Assembly: GCA_021397845.1 (NCBI GenBank)
Contig: CM038053.1
Location: 81,901,157 to 81,965,156, forward strand
Direction: 5' to 3'
Source: Areca catechu
Taxonomy: Eukaryota > Streptophyta > Magnoliopsida > Arecales > Arecaceae
Length of the DNA stretch: 64,000 nucleotides
The notes beneath the pieces are model-generated. The model saw only the letters and a program-made list of their open reading frames with translations, did not search any database and was not told the origin of the DNA. Position 1 is the stretch's first letter. Every line of letters starts with the position of its first letter. Shown here in pieces: positions 10,396 through 20,550 of the stretch. The translations under genes and the position numbers were made by a program.

Positions 10396-11217
10396 TGATG
10401 GGGACATCATCCTGCACGAATCTCGGAGCAGCATGAATCTCGGAGCAGCAAATAATTTGAAAAATAAATTTAGGATTTATCTTTTATTTGAAATTTAAAT
10501 TAGGATTTTGTTGTTTTGATTGAGATATGGATAGGCTTATCTTATCCTATCTTTTATTTGAAATTTAAATTAGGATTTTGTTGGTTATGATTGAGATATG
10601 GATAGGCTTATCTTATCCTATCTTGTATTTAAATTTGAGTTATCCTATCCTGTATTCAATTCAAATGAGGGTTATGGAGCTTATAAATAACCCCTCATTC
10701 CTATTGTAAAAGGGGAGATGAAATTGAATTTTTGGAATTTGGTTTGGCAGTTGGTTTGGCAGTTGTTGTTCAGGGCTATGGCCCATTATGTCTTCACCTG
10801 CGGGTGTTGATGTTGTCTTTGTCCTTCGGACATCATAGGGGCGTGATGCCCTAGTTATCCCCCCATCTTCGTTTTCCTCCACGTTCTTTGAAATCCCCCT
10901 CATGGCTCCAGGAGTGACCTGGGTGGCAGGTGAAATACCCTGGGCTCCGCGTGTAGTGAGATGGGTTGTAGGTGAGATACCCTAGACTGCATGTAGTGAG
11001 GTGGGTGGTAGGTATAATGCCCTAGAGGTGTGAAGTCTCTCTGTGAGAGTGGGTGGGTTCAGGTTCGTGGTAGTCCATCCTCGTTATCCTCCATCCCTAT
11101 TTTTTTTCCTTCGTCACCACCATAAAGAAATCAGAAATAGAAAAAAAAATAGGATACCCTAATCTTCGGCGACTTCTTAGCTCGCCGACGATCCTATCCC
11201 TATCCCGTGCCCCATCA
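10396..11217 (+). repeat. LTR D, internal to element C
   Basis: Starts TGATGGGGACATCATCC and ends GTGCCCCATCA; 822 bp. TATA box at 10682-10689. A duplicated 70-bp block (TATTTGAAATTTAAATTAGGATTTTG then GATATGGATAGGCTTATC) lies at 10480-10625. It is flanked on the left by a polypurine tract and on the right by a primer site, and the flanking bases do not form a target duplication (GAGAA versus AATTG). It is therefore an LTR shared between two internal regions, not a simple solo LTR. Confidence 0.75.
10682..10689 (+). promoter_or_regulatory. TATA box of LTR D
   Basis: TATAAATA followed by ACCCCTCATTCC. Confidence 0.55.
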
Positions 11218-11220
11218 AAT

Positions 11221-11232
11221 TGGTATCAGAGC
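11221..11232 (+). other. Primer-binding site after LTR D
   Basis: TGGTATCAGAGC, perfect match, three bases after the CA end of LTR D. Confidence 0.85.
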
Positions 11233-12290
11233 ATGGTAGAATAAGTTCCTGATTGCATAGCATTAAGTCCTTGAAGTACTTGGATCGGGGGCGTTACCAG
11301 GCCGTCCGGTCTTAGGAGAAAGTAGGGTTTAAACACCCTCTCTTCCCATTCCACGGGGATCTCCTAAGGCGTGTCGGGGTGCCATTGTGATTGACCCGTG
11401 AAAAAGAAAGCCAAAGGACTTTTTAGATTTCATTTGTGAATTTTGCATTGGTCACGTTCTGTTTTTCTGCTTGCTGTATTTTCTGTAGGCTGACTGTAAT
11501 CCGCCTGCAACTCCAAGGCAAGTATCACATTCCTCATTGGAATATTTTTTTTCCTGTTCCATTTTAAGTTTCTTATCATCGTTTAAAATCTCAATCTGAG
11601 AAAAAATTCAAAAAAAAAATGAAAATTCCTGCAGTCCATCAGTGTTATTAGGGTTTCTGTTCTGTTCTGTTCCTTTTCATTATCTTCATTTCAGAATCTG
11701 CCTAGAATAGTACAGATTTTATTTTGGATTTTTGTTTCATCTGGTATGTCATCTAGGAGTTAGGAGTTTTCTGTGATTTTTTTAGATTTTTTTGATATTT
11801 TTTCTGTACTTATCAACACCACTTTTAAACAGCAACACACTACTTCTGCACCTGAAATTTGAAATTTGCATGCATCTCATGACAAATCAAATTAAGGGCA
11901 TCAATTTGACATAGGGTCAGGATTTCATCACCTGTCCCTAGCCCAAAAATCACCAACCAGCATATCGATCCCAGCCCATTAATTAAAATTGAGTAGAACA
12001 TTATTGCCCTAGTGGGTTAGGGACACCAACAAATTGGGTTCAGGTTAGGGTCAAGTTAACTGTGTCAGCTAATTGGTGTGTGCTTACTGGCTTGGTGTCT
12101 AGGATTGGTGCATCAGGGCTTGTGATTTGGTCCGCCTACCTGGCCAATCTCAAATTGGTGTCTAAGGTTGGCAATCAGGGACCTTCACTCCCCTCCACCT
12201 ACCTGGCTAAGTCTCATAAGTACTACTAGCTAGTCGGTTCACTTAATTAGACTTCTAATTTGTGCTCTAGGTCCAGGAAACCTTAGCTCG
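11233..12290 (+). other. Leader of the C/D internal region, non-coding
   Basis: No gene seen. AT-rich to about 11900. Then comes the shared chromovirus leader block at 11900-12290 (GGACACCAACAAATTGGGTTC, TGGTGTCTAAGGTTGGCAATC, CTACCTGGC). Confidence 0.6.
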
Positions 12291-12293
12291 AGC

Positions 12294-12750
12294 TTGAGTC
12301 TACTTGCATGCATGAAAACTAGATCAGGAGCCTCATACTCACCAGTCCAGACCCAGTCCAGTATAGCCATGGACCCGAATCTTGAAACCACGCTGAGAGG
12401 CCTAAATGATCTAATGGCCCAATTGAACCAAATGCTGGCTAAACAATTTTCCTTAGACCAACCAACTCCTACTATCCCATTAGCTCATATGAATGATAGA
12501 GTAAGAACCCTGAAGTACAGTTGAGTTCATGAATACTCAAGACTTAGGGTATCCTCAAACTGAAGGGCTAGGGAAGGAAGAAGGCAAATTTGAACCTAGT
12601 AAATATATGTATGAGACTGACATAAGTTTAATAGATAAAAATGAAGGGGAAGACTGTGAAGAGAACAACTTTAATACCTTACCTGAGGAAACCTTTGGTA
12701 AAGAAAGATTATTGAGCATAGTCCTGAACATCAGAACAACCAAAATTTAG
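12294..12750 (+). pseudogene. Gag-like remnants of element C
   Basis: Frame 12294-12524 begins MSLLACMKTRSGASYSPVQT; an internal ATG at 12369 (MDPNLETTLRGLNDLMAQLN) matches the Gag start of B (MDSNFETF) and E. A second frame 12529-12750 carries KYMYETDISLIDKNEGEDC, the acidic linker seen in B, E, K and A. The Gag core and zinc knuckle are missing, so this copy has lost most of Gag. Confidence 0.6.
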
Positions 12751-12757
12751 TGAGGAC

Positions 12758-13195
12758 TTGGTTCCCGTAAGACAATGCCCTCAGGAAGAACCCAATACTT
12801 TAGCTTCGACACAAGAACTCCTTCAGGTACCTGAGAAGAACCCAATCATTATTCTAGAAGACTTTCCTGATGACCTTCAACTACCTAGAAGCATGCTGCC
12901 TGTAGATCAAAATTCTAATCTTAAGGTCATCATGAGTAACCAAGGTCTATTTCAAGATTCCCCTAAATTATCCCAAGACTCGGATTCCTATTTCCTGCCT
13001 TTTCTTAAGTCTTATCCTAATTTTAGAGCCATTAAGTTTCATTTTGATGAGATTACTAGGTTGCATGAGCCTTTAAAGCCTATTCCTTTTGCTACCTACT
13101 TTTGGAAAACCTTATGGCATTTGCTAGGAACCCATGGTAAATTCTCATGTGCATACCAGACCAGGGTCAAACCTAGAGAGTCATTAATCTGTTAG
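12758..13195 (+). pseudogene. Conserved non-pol segment of element C (FATYFW protein)
   Basis: The best-preserved copy of the segment replacing pol: an uninterrupted 145-codon frame. The N-terminal half is acidic and Pro-rich (IIILEDFPDDLQLPRSMLP). The C-terminal half holds the conserved block: FRAIKFHFDEITRL, then PFATYFWKTLWHLLG (FATYFW at 13088-13105), then KFSCAYQTRVKPRESLIC and a stop. A polyadenylation-like AATAAA follows at 13216-13221. Copies occur in B (15459-15566), E (21537-21655) and K (41748 on). I recognise no known domain. No signal peptide; the YFW-LWHLL block is hydrophobic but short. A captured host-gene end is one possibility. Confidence 0.6.
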
Positions 13196-13215
13196 GTTTA
13201 GGCCCTAGAGAGTCC

Positions 13216-13221
13216 AATAAA
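13216..13221 (+). promoter_or_regulatory. AATAAA after the conserved segment of C
   Basis: AATAAA 20 bases after the stop codon. Equivalent AATAAA occurs at 15587-15592 (B), 21661-21666 (E) and 41867-41872 (K), always just after this segment. Confidence 0.4.
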
Positions 13222-13329
13222 ATCCTCTCAATAAAGATGCCTAGTTCAGTCTGCATTTCATAAGTGCTTGTGTAAGTTTCTGAGTCTGCTGAGTCTTTTG
13301 CACAGCATGTCACAAATCTGCATAAAGAA

Positions 13330-13909
13330 ATCAGTAATAGATCACCTGAGCAATGAAACTTATAAACACTTAGCTGACTCACATAAGAGGGCTAAAGAAT
13401 TCTGTGAAGGGGATTATGCGATGATTAGGCTCAACCCTGAACGGTTTCCCCTGGAACCATAAAGAAGCTACATGCCCGCGGAGCGGGACCTTTTAAGATC
13501 TTAAAGAAAATAGGGCCTAATGCATATGTTTTGGAACTTCCACCTGATATGGGTATTAGTACAACCTTCAATGTTTCAGACCTAGTAGAATACAAAGAAC
13601 CACTACTAATACCTAGTGAGCCTTTTGAGCCAGAAACTTTCATTGAGAGTGAACATATTTCCGAGTGTCCACCACCAACCTTACCGGAGCAGAGAGAGAG
13701 GATTGAGTGAATCCTGGATGACAAGACCATTACTACCAGGAATAAGGACTATCAGCAATACCTGGTTCAATGGCAAGGTCAACCTGAGTCAGACACTCTT
13801 GGATTACTAGAGAGGACCTGCAAAGACTTAACCCAGAATTGTTCGAGCATTACCAGGGCAAAACTGAACCATACTCGACTAGGTCGAGTTCTGCCCACCC
13901 CAGGAGAAT
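13330..13909 (+). pseudogene. Integrase tail and chromodomain of element C
   Basis: Frames from 13340 read SHKRAKEFCEGDYAMIRLNP then RFPLEP, the C-terminal part of Ty3/gypsy integrase before the GPF/Y module; the module itself is frame-shifted (about 13460-13540). At 13690-13800 a chromodomain follows: ILDDKTITTRNKDYQQYLVQ, then WQGQPESD. A stop lies just before ILDD. The aromatic positions Y and W are kept. In active chromoviruses this module steers integration to marked chromatin. Catalytic integrase residues are absent. The region ends at the polypurine tract CAGGAGAA before LTR C. Confidence 0.75.
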
Positions 13910-15226
13910 TGGTGTGGACACCAGAAGCCGAAAGAAACTTCACTCCAACAAGGTTAGCCTTATCCCAATTTGGATCGAAGATAATTAGGTTACCTTGTAT
14001 CCTTTAGTTCAAAATATTTTTTTTCAAGAGTCATTTCCTTTTCAAGAGTCCTGTAATTAATTTTGAGTTTCAATCAAGAGTGTTTATTGAGTCCTGTAAT
14101 TACTTTTAAAATTTCATTTCTTGTAAGTCCATTTCAAGTTTTAAAGTCTAGGTCAAGTCAGTTCAGTTGAGTTAAGTCTAATTCAGTTGAGTTAAGTCTA
14201 ATCAAGTCTTAAAGCCATAAAAGCCAGTAACAAGACTCAAATTCTAGACCCCAGAATTTGACCACATGAAGAAGAGAAGATACATCAACCAAGCAAGAGA
14301 AAAGGACCATCAACTAGGACCACTGGGCGCCACATGTCATTCTTATCCAAGTAGAAGACCACCTCACCATGCCACGTCATCAGGTGAAACTTCACCAGCC
14401 ACCTCATCACCCTTTGGCGCCAACAAGGGAGATTCAATTCAAGGAGGTTGGCCACATCCCTCCAAGTCCTCCACCAAATCCTCCAACCCCCCCCCACATC
14501 CCTCCAAACTCTCCACCAAATCCTCCAACCCCCCTTGTAATCCTCCTCGATTTGGGGAGTTTTTAAATTTCAAAAGCTAGCTTTGTGAGGCTATTAAAGG
14601 CCTTGGACCCCATTGTAAAGGGGATGGATTTTGATGAGATGAATGAAAAATGAAGTTTGAAGTGAAGTTGTCTTGAGTTTTATGTGTGAAATTTTTCCTA
14701 TCTTCTTCTTCCACGCCCAAAGCCACTCTTTTCCCTAGCAATTCATCATCCAAGCTCAAGGCAAGGCATTGGAGTCGGCCAGATCTTCTGCAATTTTTTT
14801 TTTTGTTCACAAATCCTCCTAACCTTTCTTTACATATGTCTCTTTCTTCCTTAACCTTTGATCTTCAATTGCAGGGTCCTTCGAGGTCTTTGAGTTGAGA
14901 ACCGGGTTCCCCCTTGACAATGACCCGACAGACTGAAGTCCAAGTCCAGAGTTCTGATCTTTGTTATCCAAGTCCTCCAGTCCAGAGCGTTGGTAGTTTC
15001 AAGGTATGAATCAAAAGAAGGTTGGAAAGCTCATCAGGTAAGTCCATAATCATTAGCCCCTATTATCTAGATCTTCTTCCTTCTTAGTTTAGGATTGTGT
15101 CTAATCAAGTAAAAGTTCCATTTCATGTAATCCTTAAGTCTTATTTGATGAGTACAATGCTAGTGTAATTTGGTTTCATTGCTCTACAACCATAATCTAA
15201 ACATTAATCATATGCGTGCCGCATCA
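13910..15226 (+). repeat. LTR C, 3' copy
   Basis: 1317 bp, nearly identical to 8907-10221. Starts TGGTGTGGACACC and ends GTGCCGCATCA, followed by the target duplication TCAAC. Confidence 0.9.
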
Positions 15227-15231
15227 TCAAC

Positions 15232-15592
15232 CCTGTAAGGTCCACCTCATTAGTCTAGGATTTATCCTTGAAATCCCTTCCTGTATTCTACTTTTTTCGA
15301 TTAACCTTGAACCATCTTCTTATTCCTTACCCTACCAGACGAACCTTGAATCCACCTCTTATTTTCTATCCTTTCCAAAAACTTTTAGCATTTCTAGAAC
15401 CATTAGATTGCATTTTGTAGAAGTAAGCATAATGCATACATTCATTATGCATGTTAGGTTTGCATCTTACTTCTGGCATACTTTATGGCATTTACTAGAA
15501 TTTCATTATAAATTTTCATGTACATGCCAAACCAAGGTCAAACCTAGAGAGCCTATAGTCTGTTAGGTTTAGGCCCAAAAGAGTCCAATAAA
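15232..15592 (+). pseudogene. Conserved non-pol segment of element B (FASYFW protein)
   Basis: Resumption of B after the C insertion. The 116-codon frame (15216-15566) has IRLHFVEVSIMH, then RFASYFWHTLWHLLE (FASYFW 15459-15476), then KFSCTCQTKVKPREPIVC and a stop. AATAAA follows at 15587-15592. It is collinear with 12758-13195 and similar over about 70 residues, although the upstream half differs. Family unknown. Confidence 0.6.
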
Positions 15593-15639
15593 GTTCCTCT
15601 CAATAGGAATGCATAGTTGAGTCTGCATTTTTGTTAGGT

Positions 15640-15953
15640 GTCAATACAAGTCAGGTGCATCATCCGCATTAAGCATTAACTTTGAAACAAATTGGCTAAT
15701 TTTCGAAAGAGAGCCAAGAAATTTAATGTAGGAGATTCTGTTATGGTTAAGAAGCTACTTGTATACACAACTGGGCCCTTTAGAGTGATAAAAAAAGTGG
15801 AACTCCATTGCCTATGTGCTTGATCTGCCCCTGGATTTAGGCATTAGCTATACCTTCAATATCGTGAACTTAGATGAATATAGGGAACCGGCAGTGATTC
15901 CTATTGAGGTTTTTGAACCTATTCCATCCTTTGAGAGCGAACCTAACCCAGAA
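15640..15953 (+). pseudogene. Integrase tail of element B, cut by insertion of E
   Basis: Broken frames read FRKRAKKFNVGDSVMVKK, then TTGPFRVIKKVE, the integrase C-terminal GPF/Y-type module, then DLGISYTFNIVNLDEYREPA. The reading stops at 15953 and resumes at 24069 after element E. Confidence 0.65.
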
Positions 15954-17676
15954 TGGTGGGGACAACAGGATCAGACACAGATCACTGGATCCCATATGGT
16001 TTATTGATTAAAGTTTTTTTTAGAACTTTAGTCACGTGTCACAATTTTGTAAGCAAGTAAGATTGAGTCCTGTAATAAGTTGAGGTTAATTGATTTGTCT
16101 CAACCCTCAACCTTAGTCAGTATATTAAGTCTTATAATTCAGTTATGAGTCCAGTAGAAGTTCAATTTTGTACAGAAGGAGAGGATATCCTACTATGGAG
16201 TTCCACCAGGCCTCATCCAGGAGACAGAAGACCCCACTTCAGCCAATTGGACTTTGTATGCCAACCCAGGGTCCAAGATTCTTGCATGATGCCTAGATGC
16301 CCTCCAGATATTTTTTGGATGCCCAGATACCCTCCAGATGCCAAAGAATATTCCTAGAATAGAGCCTCACTTGATTCTAGAGATCCATCTGTGCCCCCAC
16401 CCAAAGAAGATTCAAGGCCCAAGTCCATATGAACCAAGTTGCCATTTTATTATAGAAATATTCCATCCAGGGTGCCCCAGATATCAGGAGGCCCAAGCCC
16501 ATACACCCAAGCCATTCAAGGCTGGCTAAGTCCAATAGGAGCCGGCCCCCTTGCTTCCCTTTGGAGCCCACATGCCATTCAAAGCATAGGCATCCATGAG
16601 GTTGACTTGGTCCAAGGGTTGGATGAAGACTAGGTCAAATCATGAAGAGAAGGAGAACTAGTCAAAGTTCCTAACCTAGTTGGGATTTGTTTACCTAATT
16701 ATTTTAAGACTTATAATTCTAATCTAGCTAGAATATGGAGTCCAAGTGGAAGGAGGAAATTAAGTTCTTATTCTATTCCACTTGTATATTCCTAGTTAAA
16801 GGTTTATTTTGTAGTCTTTCTCCCACTTAAATTGTGTAAACCTATTCTAACTAGGAGAAGGCTTATAATAGCTTAGGAGAGGTTATTCTTAACCTAAGTG
16901 TAACCCTAGTTAGAGATGGCATGGGCTCTATAAATACCCCACCTCTCTTTCTCTTGTAATAACTTTTATTCATGATATCAAAATCCCAGTGAATTTTATT
17001 TGAGTTTGCTTTGTGTTGGAATTGTGTTATTGTGTTTTGTTGGTTACTTTGTGTGCCCTAGCCATCCTTGCTGCCCTAGCATCCTTCAATGCCAAAGTTT
17101 GCTGCCATCCAAGCCTTCACATGCCCAAAGGAAGAGTGCCGTAGGCCACCCAAGCAAGGATCTTCATCAAGCTTCTAGCCACTACCCATTCAAACCCTGA
17201 TTCGGATTTCCTTCAAACCCTAGTTTCCATTACTTTTATTATTTTCTATTTTGATTGATCTTTGATGCTTGCAGGATCATCGAGGTGTTTTACCTCCTTA
17301 GAGGAGGCTCTTCTTACCTCCAGGACTGCCCAAATCAGTCATCAAATTCAAGGGAACCGAGTTTCATCATCTAAGCTCCAATCTTTTCATCGAAAGTTCT
17401 TCAAATCTTTGACTGGTAACATCCTTCCCTTCTCTTGATATCTGATTTGTTGAAGATAAGCTATCCTAAACTGGGAGTTTCTCAATTCCCAGGTCCTGAC
17501 TTTCATTATCTTGCATGAGTATGCTTGCAATCATGGTAATTTTTTGCATTGCTAATCTTTCTGCTAGTTCTTACTTAATTTTAAAAATCTAGTCTACAAA
17601 TTAAATCATAAAAAATATTAAAAAATAGTTTACTATTTTCCCTACTTGTTTAGCAATCTTGAGTCATCCCTCATTA
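15954..17676 (+). repeat. LTR E, 5' copy
   Basis: Starts TGGTGGGGACAACAGG; ends CCTCATTA, where the usual CA has become TA. TATA box 16929-16936. It differs visibly more from its partner at 22323-24068 than the two C LTRs differ from each other. Confidence 0.85.
16929..16936 (+). promoter_or_regulatory. TATA box of LTR E (5' copy)
   Basis: TATAAATA followed by CCCCACCTCTCTTTCTCTTG. The 3' copy has TATAAATA at 23304-23311. Confidence 0.6.
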
Positions 17677-17679
17677 GTT

Positions 17680-17691
17680 TGGTATCAGAGC
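17680..17691 (+). other. Primer-binding site of element E
   Basis: TGGTATCAGAGC, perfect match, three bases after the LTR end. Confidence 0.85.
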
Positions 17692-18601
17692 AGGTTTAGG
17701 ATAGAAGTCATCGGCATTAGGATCACAAACCCTAATTTCTGCATCCTACTAGCTGCATTAGGTGTCTATTTTTCATCTGATTTTGACTACCTAGGAATTT
17801 TATATTTCTATGAAATTTGCATGAAGTGTTCTTTGTCTTGTCCTATGTTTTTTCATTATTCTTAATTAATTTTTAAAAAACCCTAATTTCTAAAATTTGG
17901 TATTAGAAACCCTAACTAAAATCCTAAGATTTCTGCATCAGTTTGAAAAACCTAGGATTTGTGTTATCATCTGATTTTTGTTTTACATCAAATTTGGTAC
18001 AGTTTATCAGCACTGTCCGTCCTCTGTTGTAAATTTTTAGATTTTTTATGCATCAGTAACTATGTCAAATTATGCATCTTCTAAATCCCTAATTTTTCGA
18101 ATTCTGCTATTCTATACCTTGACTCAACCTAACCTAATCAACTTCCACACACCCCAATCCCAAGCCCAATTTGTTTGCTAATCTAATCAACCTAAACTTA
18201 ACTTGCCACCTCATAAAACACACATAAAATTTTTTTTTTTCTATTATTTTAGATTGCATCAGGACCATCGATTGCCATCATCTGCATTAACTAATCTTAA
18301 GGGCACTTTCTCTATCTCAAATCAGGACAGGAGGTCATAACTTGTTTTGGGCCCAAACAATCTCTTTGCATTCTCACCTAAACCTAATTAAAATTAATTA
18401 AACTTAATTTACCCAAGAGGCTAGGTGATACTAACAGGTCGGGTCCGAATGGGCCAACTAGTGCATTTAATCCTATGGCTATTACTGAAATATGGTGTCT
18501 AAGGCTGAGGGTCCAGAGTCAAACAACCTAAGTGGTGTTGTGATTTTTAATTGGATCCCTGCGAAAGCAGGGGGCCTCCAACACTCCAACCCTCTACCTG
18601 G
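17692..18601 (+). other. Leader of element E, non-coding (continues 20344-20550)
   Basis: AT-rich sequence similar to the leader of B, then the shared block (ACTAACAGGTCGGGTCCG, GGTGTCTAAGGCTGAGGGTCC). The block is interrupted at CCTGG by solo LTR F and continues at 20344 with CCTGGCCAGAGGAAGG. No gene. Confidence 0.6.
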
Positions 18602-19234
18602 TGATGCGGGATGGAAATGAAGAACCCATGGTTATTGTGAAAGGAGAAAACATAAAGCAAACTAAGGACCGTGGGAGGGCTAAGAAGCCTCTCAGGACTA
18701 GGATAGAATGATGGCTGAAAATCCCTAAAATGGCTGGACTCTTTTAGTTTTCACTTTTCTTGATGGGGATGATGAAGGAATGATGGAATATGGAGGGGAC
18801 GGGAATTAACAAACTCGAACTTAGGATCTAGATCCGATGAGAAATAGAGAGATGGAGGGGAAAAAAATAGGTACCTAGGCTTCGAGCCCCACGACAGCTA
18901 TTTGGCAGCGAAGACCTTATTTGGGATCACATCCTGCCATCATGCATGGCAGTGTTGATGACTTGGAGATCATACCCTGCCATCATGCATGGTGACATTG
19001 ATGACTTGGAGCAGCGTCACTCTCCTCGATGCTCTCACTGGAGCGAAGGCATGGGGGCCTCACACCTCGATGTCCCAAAGGACGAGAAGGCAAATAGGCC
19101 TCAGCCCAGAACTACAACAAGGTTACAACCCTCAAAATTCATTCATCAACTGTTTATTATAAGAGGAGTATGGGTATTTATAGATTCCCATACCCCTTTG
19201 AAATTCAAAAATAAAAATCCCTTGAAATCCTCCA

Positions 19235-19365
19235 AGATTTGAATTCAAATCAAAATAATTTGAATTCAAATTCAAAAATATTTGAATTCAAATTCAAAAT
19301 AATTTGAATTCAAATTCAAAATAATTTGAATTCAAATTCAAAATAATTTGAATTCAAATTCAAAC
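19235..19365. repeat. Tandem AT-rich palindromic array in LTR F
   Basis: At least five copies of an approximately 26-bp unit built on AATTTGAATTCAAATTCAAA. The core TTTGAATTCAAA is a perfect palindrome, so the array can fold on either strand. Confidence 0.8.
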
Positions 19366-19569
19366 CAAAATCCAAAATTTCCATTTTAAACCCAAAATAC
19401 ATTCATGAAAAATTACCAAATAAATACCTTTATTTGAAATTTGAAATCTCCCTTTGCTCTGAAATACGTGCTACTCCAAAAATCATGCAGAAACAGCAGC
19501 CTTCTTATAGCTGCTTTGAGAACCATGCAAAGCTTCTTTGGGCTGCTTTGAGAAGCGTGCAGAAGCTTC

Positions 19570-20155
19570 TTAATGGCTGAGCAATAGGGGGGCCAGATCT
19601 CCGGTGGCCGGTCGGGCAGCGGGCGGTGGACGGGGCCGGCGGATGGTGCAGGTGGACGGCGGGTGGGTGGCGGACGACAGCAGCACGGTGGCACGGATGG
19701 GTGTCACTGGTGCCCCTTCGCCTTTCGCAGCCGTGGGTGGCGGCTGGGCACCGGCGAGGCCTCCGACGGTCGGGCGGGGGCAGCAGGTAGCGGGTGGCAA
19801 GGTGACAGGCAGGCGGCGGCGGCGGGCGGCATGGCGGCACGGTGAGGGCAGCATGACGGTTTGTCTCCCTCGCGTGTTGGGGGGCTTTCGGTGAATCTCC
19901 GGTGGCTGAACGGCCGAGCGTGGGCCAGCGGGCGACGGGCGGGCGGCAGGCGGCAGCGGTGGTGGGGCAGCACGGCGATGCGGTGAGGGTAGCGCGACAG
20001 TTCGTCTCCCTCGCGCATTGGGGGTTCTTTCCGACGAATCTCCGACGGCTGGGCGGTTCTCCGGCGAGAGGGGAGACGGCGAGCACCGGTGGCCGGCTGG
20101 TGGGGGGGCGACCGAGGTCGGGCAGCACGGGTTGGGGAAGTGGGTGGCGGCTAGG
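19570..20155. other. GC-rich, CpG-rich island in U3 of LTR F
   Basis: An abrupt block of high GC with many CG dinucleotides inside otherwise AT-rich DNA. Two arms share repeated phrases (TTCGTCTCCCTCGCG or GTTTGTCTCCCTCGCG, then CGAATCTCCG or GTGAATCTCCG, at about 19858-19905 and 19998-20045), so it contains an internal duplication. It may be an upstream promoter part of that LTR or acquired sequence. Confidence 0.6.
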
Positions 20156-20550
20156 TTTTAGAAAAAAAAAATTTATGGGATGATGAATGGTTGAAGATGG
20201 AGTAAGCCGGGATAACACGGGGGAATATGAAATAAAACAAGAATAATGAGAATAATAGGGAATAGATGGTATAGCTGGGATAAGAAAATGAAAGAAACTA
20301 GAAAATTAAAAGAAAACCCAGATGGGTTTTGGGTCCCCCATCACCTGGCCAGAGGAAGGATTGTTGATGGGTTAAGTGTAAGTTGAGCTGATCCATTCAA
20401 TTTGGCTCTAGGTTTAGGAAACCCTAGATTATACTAACCTTTTTTCTTTTTACATGCTGACTGCACCATCTCATTCTGATTGTTTGATTGATTGTATGAC
20501 CACTAGATTAGGAACCCAATATCAGAAGTCTAAACCCCAAACTGACTCAG

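Larger units (their letters stand above)
8907..15226 (+). mobile_element. Element C: non-autonomous chromovirus nested in B, target duplication TCAAC
   Basis: LTRs 8907-10221 (1315 bp) and 13910-15226 (1317 bp) are flanked by TCAAC at 8902-8906 and 15227-15231. The two LTRs are almost identical by eye, differing mainly in a few one- or two-base indels, so C is probably the youngest insertion in this stack. The internal region begins with a primer site, then carries LTR D and a second primer site before the leader, short Gag-like frames, the conserved extra segment, integrase tail and a chromodomain. There is no protease, RT, RNase H or integrase core. Total length is 6.3 kb. Confidence 0.9.
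18602..20343 (-). mobile_element. Solo LTR F, reversed, target duplication CCTGG
   Basis: 1742 bp flanked by CCTGG at 18597-18601 and 20344-20348. On the minus strand it starts TGATGGGGGACCC and ends CATCCCGCATCA, the end pattern of the chromovirus LTRs here. A reversed TATA (plus-strand TATTTATAG, about 19175-19183) fits an LTR with U3 to the right. No internal region is present, so this is probably an LTR-LTR recombination product. U3 contains a GC-rich block and a tandem AT-rich array. Long open frames in the GC-rich part (up to 237 codons) occur on both strands and are low-complexity Pro/Arg/Ala or Gly/Arg sequence, not genes. Confidence 0.85.

Noticed and set aside
19505..20218. A 237-codon open frame on the minus strand, with overlapping frames on both strands
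   Set aside because: GC-rich, CpG-rich low-complexity sequence inside solo LTR F opens several frames at once; the translation is Pro/Arg/Ala-rich with no domain, and it contains an internal duplication.
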